Shown here: in pieces, positions 1-5,743 of the stretch | How the letters are laid out: each line of letters begins with the position of its first letter | How positions within the stretch are numbered: the first letter of the stretch is position 1 | Source: a bacterium | GTDB lineage: Bacteria > Patescibacteriota > Minisyncoccia > UBA6257 > JAGGUH01 | Direction: 5' to 3' | NCBI GenBank assembly: GCA_021158645.1 | Contig: JAGGUH010000050.1 | Span: forward strand, 1-8,369 | DNA: 8,369 nucleotides | Program-made: the position numbers and the translations under genes | The notes under the pieces: model-generated | Told to the model about the DNA's origin: nothing | Database searches by the model: none | What the model saw: the letters and a program-made list of their open reading frames with translations, nothing else

Positions 1-65
1 ATCTAAAAGAATATCAAAAATTTTTTATTTGTAAAATTTTAAATTTTTAAAAGAGAAATTTTTTC

Positions 66-93
66 TTGACTTTTTTTAAAGAATAATTATCTT
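66..93 (+). promoter_or_regulatory. candidate promoter of the 16S rRNA gene
   Basis: TTGACT (66-71) matches the -35 consensus at five of six positions. TATCTT (88-93), after a 16-nt spacer, is a weak -10. The 65 bases upstream are almost entirely A and T, with repeated A and T tracts, as expected of an UP element at an rRNA promoter. Transcription would start near 100, about 60 nt before the mature 16S end. The -10 match is poor and everything here is AT-rich, so this is an inference from position and the good -35. Nothing else recognisable lies in 1-65. Confidence 0.45.
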
Positions 94-108
94 TTTATTT
101 AGAAAAAA

Positions 109-120
109 GTTCTTTGAAAA
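109..120 (+). promoter_or_regulatory. boxA-like antitermination motif in the rRNA leader
   Basis: GTTCTTTGAAAA resembles the boxA element of bacterial rRNA leaders, which recruits NusB/NusE to protect rRNA transcripts from early termination. It lies between the candidate promoter and the processing stem, where boxA is expected. The match is to a short degenerate motif, so confidence rests mainly on its location. Confidence 0.45.
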
Positions 121-136
121 TAAAAAATGGAAGGAC

Positions 137-159
137 ATTTTTTGGTTGCTCTGACTCAG
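137..159 (+). other. 5' strand of the 16S leader/trailer processing helix
   Basis: Bases 137-157 are complementary to 2550-2570 over 21 consecutive pairs with one G-U. The core TTGCTCTGACTC (146-157) matches GAGTCAGAGCAA (2550-2561) perfectly. Bases 158-159 add two more pairs with 2548-2549. Long helices bracketing the 16S rRNA are the usual RNase III substrate for releasing pre-16S. The helix shows that the transcription unit runs past 2570 and that the mature 16S lies wholly between the two strands. Confidence 0.8.
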
Positions 160-230
160 TTTTTCTGAGGTTTCGATCCTGGCCCCGGCTGAACGCTGGC
201 GGCGTGGATAAGGCATGCAAGTCGAACGAG

Positions 231-406
231 CCTTGTGCTTCGCACAAGGAAATTCGAAGCACGAAATCCGAAACAAATTCAAAATTCAAATGACCAAAAT
301 TCAAAACACTTTTATAAGAAATATTTTGAACATTTGAATTTTGAAATTTGGTATTGTTTCGAATTTCGATATTCGAATTTCGGATTTCCTCGTGCGGAGC
401 ACGAGG
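231..406 (+). repeat. dispersed palindromic repeat inserted in 16S helix 6 (V1)
   Basis: The V1 hairpin, normally a few tens of bases, is about 176 nt here. It starts with CCTTGTGC/GCACAAGG (231-249) and ends with the sister hairpin CCTCGTGC/GCACGAGG (388-406). Between them is an AT-rich imperfect palindrome. Bases 259-273 pair with 378-395 around a 3-nt bulge, 274-292 pair with 331-350 with one extra base, and 300-306 pair with 324-330. Its right arm (about 323-387) closely matches an intergenic copy at 7737-7790, so it belongs to a dispersed family. As RNA it would be a long stem stacked on helix 6, like the intervening sequences that RNase III removes from some bacterial rRNAs. Whether it is excised or kept cannot be read from DNA. 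Confidence 0.75.
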
Positions 407-637
407 CGAGTGGCGGACGGGCGAGTAACGCGTAGGTAACCTACCTCCAAGTGGGGGATAACCCTGGGAAACTGGGGCTAATCCCCCATGTGATTCTGGA
501 AACATAAGTTTCCGGAATTAAAGGTCTAAGGTTTTCTTAGGCCGCTTGGAGATGGGCCTGCGTCCGATCAGGTAGTTGGTAGGGTAATGGCCTACCAAGC
601 CAATGACCGGTAGCCGGCCTGAGAGGGTGGTCGGCCG

Positions 638-681
<44 letters not shown>

Positions 682-835
682 CCGAGAATCTTGGGCAATG
701 GGCGAAAGCCTGACCCAGCGACGCCGCGTGCCCGAAGAAGCCCCTCGGGGTGTAAAGGGCTTTTCTGGGGGAAAAACCAAGCATTTTTGGTGCTTGGTGA
801 TGGTACCCCAGGAATAAGGGACTGCTAACCACGTG

Positions 836-1181
836 CCAGAAAGCCAAAGGTTTTAAGCGGCTGCAAAACCTTTGGCGCTCTCTCTGGAATAAGAGAGAGT
901 TAAAAAAGGTGCGCCCCGAAAGAGCAATCTTTCGGTGAGAACTCGGCTTATATGCTGGAACCTCTATCTGAAGATATAATTTTGTCTTCAGATAGACAAC
1001 CAGCAGGGAAGTTATGGTGTTATGTACACCATAACCCCTCAGAGACTGAGAAGCTGGTCACCCTCCCAGCTTCGAGATTCTAGAGACGTTTCTCTAGAAT
1101 CACACGCCGAGCTTCCCCATAGAATTTTTTGTTGGGGAAGGTGAGATAGTCCAATCTCTTTTTAATTGAAAAAGAGATTAG
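836..1181 (+). ncRNA. group I intron (IA-like) in the 16S 530 loop, no ORF
   Basis: A 346-nt insertion splits the universal GTGCCAGCAGCCGCGG. All core helices can be drawn: P3 CTCGGC 942-947 with GCCGAG 1106-1111; P4 953-958 with 1000-1005; P5 963-974 with 985-996; P6 1011-1020 with 1026-1035; P7 GACT 1044-1047 with AGTC 1148-1151; P8 1112-1118 with 1134-1140; P9 1153-1163 with 1169-1179. Extra hairpins after the 5' strand of P7 (about 1050-1073 and 1076-1100) correspond to P7.1/P7.2 of subgroup IA. Peripheral stems lie at 843-876, 878-899 and 916-935. It is expected to self-splice by the guanosine-initiated two-step reaction. A 5-nt repeat GCCAG (835-839 and 1181-1185) leaves the junction ambiguous within five bases. 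The ends given use G1181 as the terminal intron G. No homing endonuclease is encoded. Confidence 0.9.
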
Positions 1182-1711
1182 CCAGCAGCCGCGGTAATAC
1201 GTGGGTCCCAAGCGTTATCCGGATTTACTGGGCGTAAAGAGTGCGCAGGGGGCTGAGTAAGTCTGAGGTTAAAGCCTCAGGCTCAACCTGAGGAATGCCT
1301 CAGATACTGCTTGGCTAGAGGCAGGCAGAGGCCAGCGGAACGCACGGTGTAGGGGTGAAATCCGTTGATATCGTGCGGAACGCCGAAAGCGAAGGCAGCT
1401 GGCTGGGCCTGACCTGACCCTGGTGCGCACGAAAGCGTGGGGAGAGAAGAGGATTAGATACCCTCCTATTCCACGCCCTAAACGATGGACGCTAGCTATG
1501 GGGAGTGTCGACCCTCTCCGTGGCGAAGCTAACGCGTTAAGCGTCCCGCCTGGGGAGTATGCCCGCAAGGGTAAAACTCAAAGGAATAGACGGCGGCTCG
1601 CACAAGCGGTGGACCACGAGGTTCAATTCGACAATAACCGTAAAACCTTACCAGGGCTTGACATGCTAAGGGAAACTCCGGTGAAAATCGGAGCCTCCGC
1701 AAGGACCCTTA

Positions 1712-1746
<35 letters not shown>

Positions 1747-2144
1747 CTGAGGTGTTCCCTTAAGTGGGTTAACGAGCGCAACCCCTACCTTATGTTACAA
1801 GTGTCATAAGGGACCGCCCAAATTTTTTGGGAGGAAGGAGGGGATGACGTCAAGTCCGCATGGCCCTTATGTCCTGGGCTACACTCGTGGTACAATGGCC
1901 GGTACAATGGGCTGCGAAGGGGTAACCCGGAGCCAATCCCATCAAAACCGGTCTTAGTTCGGATTGAGGTCTGCAACTCGACCTCATGAAGCCGGAATCG
2001 CTAGTAATCGCGGATCAGGTATGCCGCGGTGAATACGTTCTCGAGCCGTGTACTCACCGCCCGTCACGTCAAGAGAGTCGGGAGGGCTTGAAGCTCCATC
2101 TTTGAATGGAGTAAGAGTCAGCCTGATGATCGGGGCGAAGTCGT

Positions 2145-2388
2145 AAAAAAGTTGCGACATCTCCTAGTAATAGGAGAAATAAAAAACTCGGCTTATATCG
2201 GAGGAGCCCTTATTTAAAGGGTAATTCCGAGGGAAGAGTAAAAAAAGGATTTTTTTACTCCCCGTAGAGACTTAGAGACAAAATTTTGTCTCTGGATAGT
2301 ATCAATGTTTTGATACTATAATACGCCGGGCTTCCCTTAAAAGGGAAGGTGATATAGTCCAGGCTTTATGGTAACATAGAGATACCTG
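2145..2388 (+). ncRNA. group I intron (IA-like) after 16S U1498, no ORF
   Basis: This 244-nt insertion follows GAAGTCGT. P1 is textbook: exon GTCGT (2140-2144) pairs with the internal guide GCGAC (2154-2158), giving the U-G wobble at the 5' splice site (U2144, G2154). The intron ends with G2388, and joining the exons restores GTCGTAACAAGG. Core helices: P2 2160-2166 with 2171-2177; P3 CTCGGC 2187-2192 with GCCGGG 2325-2330; P6 2236-2246 with 2250-2260; P7 GACT 2269-2272 with AGTC 2356-2359; P8 2331-2337 with 2342-2348; P9 from 2361. P7.1 (2274-2293) and P7.2 (2296-2319) point to subgroup IA. The core closely resembles the upstream intron, sharing ACTCGGCTTATAT and the P8/P7 junction. The insertion site is six bases from the decoding adenosines A1492/A1493. 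Confidence 0.95.
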
Positions 2389-2449
2389 AACAAGGCACTG
2401 CTAGGGGAACCTGGTGGTGAAACAATTCCAAAAAAATAAATTGGTCGAC

Positions 2450-2502
2450 CTTTCTCCGAAATCTCTTTTTGTAAGAGGTTTTGGAGAAAGAGGTTTTGGA
2501 GA
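2450..2502 (+). repeat. trailer hairpin and 15-bp tandem duplication
   Basis: The 16S trailer between the mature 3' end and the processing helix contains an 18-bp stem (2450-2467 with 2473-2490, two G-U pairs, loop TTTGT). The right strand of this stem is the first unit of a perfect tandem repeat, AAGAGGTTTTGGAGA at 2473-2487 and again at 2488-2502. A smaller hairpin TTGAGG/CCTCAA follows at 2525-2542. These are probably folded spacer segments removed during rRNA maturation. No tRNA or ORF is visible in 2434-2598. Confidence 0.75.
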
Positions 2503-2547
2503 GTATTTCCTTCAAAAACTCTTCTTGAGGTCTTTTCCTCAATATCT

Positions 2548-2570
2548 TTGAGTCAGAGCAACTAAAAAAT
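2548..2570 (+). other. 3' strand of the 16S leader/trailer processing helix
   Basis: This is the partner of 137-159, with GAGTCAGAGCAA at 2550-2561 and the A tract 2564-2569 pairing with the leader T tract 138-143. Its presence shows that the 16S precursor ends here and that no further exon lies downstream. The same A tract, read on the other strand, is the T run of the candidate terminator of the convergent pilus operon. Confidence 0.8.
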
Positions 2571-2585
2571 TTCTTTCGAGAAATT
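2564..2585 (-). terminator. candidate intrinsic terminator of the pilus operon
   Basis: On the - strand, 14 nt after the stop codon of the PilM-PilN gene, AATTTCT (2585-2579) pairs with AGAAATT (2574-2568) around a 4-nt CGAA loop and runs into a T tract ending at 2564. The stem is only 7 bp and AT-rich, so it is weak by E. coli standards but plausible in this AT-rich genome. On the + strand the same stem has a TTCG loop and is followed by CTCTTT, so it may also help stop 16S transcription. Confidence 0.5.
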
Positions 2586-2598
2586 CTCTTTAGAAAAG

Positions 2599-4065
2599 TT
2601 ATTTTTCTTTTTGGTAAAAGAAAGTAAGTTCAAAAACAAATTTTTTTTCTATTTCTTGAATATCTTTTAGAGATAAATTAACCCGAGAAAAATTTTTGTT
2701 TTTTTTGAGATCTTGACTGAATTTAATTATTGCTTGTGTTGAAGGAGCAATGCCTTTAAACTTAAAAATTTTTTCTTTAAAAGGAATAATTTCTAAAATT
2801 TTTATTTTGTTATTATCTGAAAGTTTTTTAATTGTTTTAAAAAATTTATCAGGCAAATAAATTTTATTTTGAATTTTTATAATTGAATTTATTAAATTAT
2901 TAAATTCTTTAGATTCTTTTTGAAGTTTCTTTGAAAGTTGAATTTGGGCGGCATTTTTTTCTTGTTGAGTTGCTAAATTCCTTTTTAAAGAATTATTAGT
3001 TAAGTTTAGATAGGTTCTCATTATAGAAAAAGTAGTAATTCCAATTATAATTCCAGACAGGAGAATTTTCTGCCAAAGAGAAAAAAATGTTTTTTTGAAT
3101 TCTTGCTCTGATAATTTTAAACTTCCTGATGAAATAAGGGTAATTTCTTTTTGTTGATAAATTCCTAAAAGTTTTCTTATTGCAGCTCCTTGAGATGGAG
3201 CAATAAAAGATAGAGATAAAAATTTAGGAACATCTTTTTTAGTTTTTTGAATTATTTCATTTAAATAATTTTTACTAATTTCTCCATTAATAAAAACAGT
3301 TTCAGGAAGTTCTTTTTTGAAATGAGATTTCCAGAAAGTAGCGATATGAAACAATGTTGTTTCCAAAAAATTTACTATTTCATTTTTTTTGTTAAGATTA
3401 AAATTCTCAAGCCATTCTTGAAAAACACATAAATAAATTTTTTTATTATTGATAATTGAAATTTCTATTCCTTCTTTGGTTAGATAAATAAAAATCCAAT
3501 CAGAAAATTTTGAGGGATAAAAATAATTTATTGCTCTATTTAAACTTAAAGAAAAAAATTCAATTGCTACTGGAAGAAAGCCCGTATCTTTTAAAACTGC
3601 TTCTAATTGGTTAATTGTTTTTTTGGGCGCGTACGTTGCAAAAATTGTTACTTTTTTATTTTTTTGATCAACTTTTTGAGTTTGCCAATCAGCATATACT
3701 TTTTCAAAATCTTGAGGCGAATTTAATTTTAGATTTAGAAAAATTGCTTCTTTTAATTCTTCTTTTTCTACTAAAGGAAGTTGAAAAGAGTAAGTAAAAA
3801 AATTTGTTGCTGGAATTGTTAAAGCAATTTTGATGAGTTCTTTCTTTTTTAATTTGAATTTCTCTTTTATAGAAAGATTTAATTCAGAGAGAGATTTTCT
3901 TAAATTTTTTTGGTTTTGAATTTCTCCATTTAAAAAACAATCTAAACATCCAAGTTCAATTTTAGCAATTTTCTTGCTTTTTTTATTTAAAAGATAACTA
4001 TAACAAAGGCGAGTTTGCGAAATTTCTAATCCTCCTATTTTTTGTTTTGGAATTAAATGAAGCAT
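2599..4065 (-). CDS. pilM: PilM-PilN fusion, type IV pilus alignment protein (GspL-like layout)
   Basis: This 488-residue protein has three parts. Residues 1 to about 300 look like the actin-fold cytoplasmic PilM domain, with GLEIS at 12-16 in place of the usual GIDIG phosphate loop and PSQGAAIRKLLG (290-301) near its end. Residues about 332-350 form one membrane segment. Residues 360-405 are charged and probably coiled coil, and about 415-488 match the PilN pattern (LEIIPF, FKFKGIA, then FSRVNLSL). In classical systems PilM and PilN are separate proteins that bind each other through the PilN N-terminus. Here they are joined, as in GspL of type II secretion. The protein would connect the PilB/PilC motor to the extracytoplasmic scaffold. 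It is the last gene of the operon, and no separate pilN or pilO follows. The start has no Shine-Dalgarno sequence. The fusion reading comes from family patterns, not a search. Confidence 0.8.
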   Translation of the reverse strand: MLHLIPKQKIGGLEISQTRLCYSYLLNKKSKKIAKIELGCLDCFLNGEIQNQKNLRKSLSELNLSIKEKFKLKKKELIKIALTIPATNFFTYSFQLPLVEKEELKEAIFLNLKLNSPQDFEKVYADWQTQKVDQKNKKVTIFATYAPKKTINQLEAVLKDTGFLPVAIEFFSLSLNRAINYFYPSKFSDWIFIYLTKEGIEISIINNKKIYLCVFQEWLENFNLNKKNEIVNFLETTLFHIATFWKSHFKKELPETVFINGEISKNYLNEIIQKTKKDVPKFLSLSFIAPSQGAAIRKLLGIYQQKEITLISSGSLKLSEQEFKKTFFSLWQKILLSGIIIGITTFSIMRTYLNLTNNSLKRNLATQQEKNAAQIQLSKKLQKESKEFNNLINSIIKIQNKIYLPDKFFKTIKKLSDNNKIKILEIIPFKEKIFKFKGIAPSTQAIIKFSQDLKKNKNFSRVNLSLKDIQEIEKKFVFELTFFYQKEK

Positions 4066-4122
4066 AAATTAAATTAATACTGTTAATATCTTAAATATTC
4101 TGATATGTTAAAATTTTAAGCA

Positions 4123-4494
4123 CTAAGCCGGAATTTCTTTCCATGAAACAAGGGTTACTTTTCCGGTATTTTGATCAATGTTTAATTTTGCTTGAATTTT
4201 TTTAGTAACTTTTTTTATTGTTACTGAAACCGTGATAGTTGCTTGAGTTCCAGAGTTATCTATCTCTACCACGCAAGGCGAGGGAGAGATTTGAGATTCG
4301 TGATCTCGGTCTCTAATTAGGGCAATGATTTCTTGATGAAGACATCCTTCGGCTAAATATAGTGCTTTTTGGGCATTTTTTAATTGAGAAGATTCCAAAT
4401 TCAAATAAAAAGTTAAGAAACTAAAAACCAAAGTGATTTCCAACACCAAGGCTCCAAGAATTAGAATTAGAGGGAGAGTAGCGATTGCTTTCAT
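4123..4494 (-). CDS. small pilin-like membrane protein, probable minor pilin
   Basis: A 123-residue protein with one N-terminal hydrophobic segment (about 7-31). Gly14 is followed by ALVLE, putting Glu19 at +5, the spacing of the prepilin peptidase site G|xxxxE. Residues 37-60 (QLKNAQKALYLAEGCLHQEI) resemble the amphipathic helix region after the membrane segment in pilins and PilX-like proteins. The C-terminal part (75-118) is strand-rich, with INxxTGKV near the end. Unlike classical prepilins, the leader before Gly14 is hydrophobic and has only one charged residue (Lys2), so cleavage there is doubtful. It starts 7 bp after the pilC stop, so it is cotranscribed. It most likely serves as a minor pilin or assembly factor. 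I recall similar short proteins beside pilus genes in Parcubacteria, but cannot verify this here. Confidence 0.65.
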   Translation of the reverse strand: MKAIATLPLILILGALVLEITLVFSFLTFYLNLESSQLKNAQKALYLAEGCLHQEIIALIRDRDHESQISPSPCVVEIDNSGTQATITVSVTIKKVTKKIQAKLNIDQNTGKVTLVSWKEIPA

Positions 4495-4501
4495 AGAAAA
4501 T

Positions 4502-5722
4502 TTATTGAGTTACCGTGCTTACCATTTGATACATTGGCACGATTACTCCTAAAGCAATTAAAGCCACGATACCTCCTATCATAAGAAGAATCACTGGCTC
4601 TACTAATGACATTAAAGATTTTATTGTGGCATCAAGTTCTTTGGCATAAAAGTCAGAAAGTTCAGATAAAGATTGAGAAAGATGCCCTGTCTTTTCTCCA
4701 ATAGAAATTAAACTTACAAGCACTGAAGGAAAAACATCTTTTTCTTCCAAAAAAGCATCACTAATGGTTTTTCCTGATTTTATTTTAAATAAAACTCTTT
4801 CAAGTGCAAATTTTATTTTAGAAGAAGACAAGGTTTGGGTTGATACTTCTAATGCTTGAGTCACTGGGATTCCGGCTTCAAGCATTGCTGAAAAATTTTG
4901 GGTGAATCTTTGGACATCAAGTCTTGCAATGATTTTTCTAAAAAAGGGAAGATTAGTAATTAAATTTTCAAAAAATTTCTTTCCGGTAACGGTTTTTTTG
5001 TAAAAAAGCCAAAAAAAGATAAGAGTGGCAATTGTTACGAGAAAAATATACAACCCATAAGTATTAAGAAAACTGCTTAAAGTCAGTACGATTTTTGTAA
5101 ATAATGGTGGCTCCTGATCCATTCCTTCAAAAATAGAAGCAATTCGAGGAATAGCAAAAGTAAGCAAAAGTCCGATTACGCTAATTGAGACAATAATTAA
5201 AATTATTGGATAGGTTAGGGCAGATTTTAATTTTCTTTTAAGTTCGGCTTCTCTTTCAGTAGTTTGAGAAAGAATTTTACATACTTCTTCTAATTTACCA
5301 GAGATTTCTCCGGCTTTAATTAAAGCAACGAAAGTTTGGGAAAAACTTTGAGGATAAGCAGCAAAACTTTCATAAAAAGGACGACCTTTTTTTAAGTTTT
5401 CTTTGGCAAGGAATAAAAAATCTTTAACAGTGGGATTTTTAAAATCTCTTCTTAAAATTTCCAAAGCATCTAAAAGGCCAGTACCGACTTTTAACATTAA
5501 AGAAAGATATTTGGTTAAAAAAAGTTTATCTTTTAAACTAATTTCTTTTTTAAACAACGATCCTAATGAAATTTTTTTTAAAATTAAAGGTTTTGCTTTA
5601 ATAGAAATTGGAGTTAGATTTCGATTTTTTAAGAATCTTAAAACTTCCAATTCGTTTCTTGCTTCAATTTTTCCTTTAGTAATACTTCCATCTTTTTTTG
5701 CCGCTTTATATTCAAAAAGCAT
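4502..5722 (-). CDS. pilC: type IV pilus inner-membrane platform protein PilC (GspF family)
   Basis: This 406-residue protein has the normal length and duplicated layout of the GspF/PilC family. A short N-terminal region (FEYKAAKKDGSITKG) precedes two GspF domains. The first spans about 65-190, with LTKYLSLMLKVG at 69-80 and AGEISGKLEEV at 137-147. The second spans about 270-395, with FTQNFSAMLEAG at 273-284 and GEKTGHLSQSL at 342-352. Membrane segments are at about 170-192, 222-241 and 374-397. PilC sits in the inner membrane at the base of the pilus and couples ATP-driven rotation by PilB to insertion of pilins. It starts 21 bp after the pilB stop, in an operon with it. The start context is AT only, with no Shine-Dalgarno motif. 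Confidence 0.96.
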   Translation of the reverse strand: MLFEYKAAKKDGSITKGKIEARNELEVLRFLKNRNLTPISIKAKPLILKKISLGSLFKKEISLKDKLFLTKYLSLMLKVGTGLLDALEILRRDFKNPTVKDFLFLAKENLKKGRPFYESFAAYPQSFSQTFVALIKAGEISGKLEEVCKILSQTTEREAELKRKLKSALTYPIILIIVSISVIGLLLTFAIPRIASIFEGMDQEPPLFTKIVLTLSSFLNTYGLYIFLVTIATLIFFWLFYKKTVTGKKFFENLITNLPFFRKIIARLDVQRFTQNFSAMLEAGIPVTQALEVSTQTLSSSKIKFALERVLFKIKSGKTISDAFLEEKDVFPSVLVSLISIGEKTGHLSQSLSELSDFYAKELDATIKSLMSLVEPVILLMIGGIVALIALGVIVPMYQMVSTVTQ

Positions 5723-5743
5723 AATAATGAATTTTTTTTATTA

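Noticed and set aside
2159..2166. ATCTCCTA shortly after GAAGTCGT as a displaced anti-Shine-Dalgarno.
   Set aside because: It forms the left strand of intron P2 (2160-2166 with 2171-2177) and is removed by splicing; helix 45 lies 230 nt further on.
2434..2598. tRNA-Ile/Ala or the start of a 23S gene after the 16S gene.
   Set aside because: The hairpins there are simple stems with no cloverleaf, no TTCRANY arm and no 23S landmark; the convergent gene begins at 2599.
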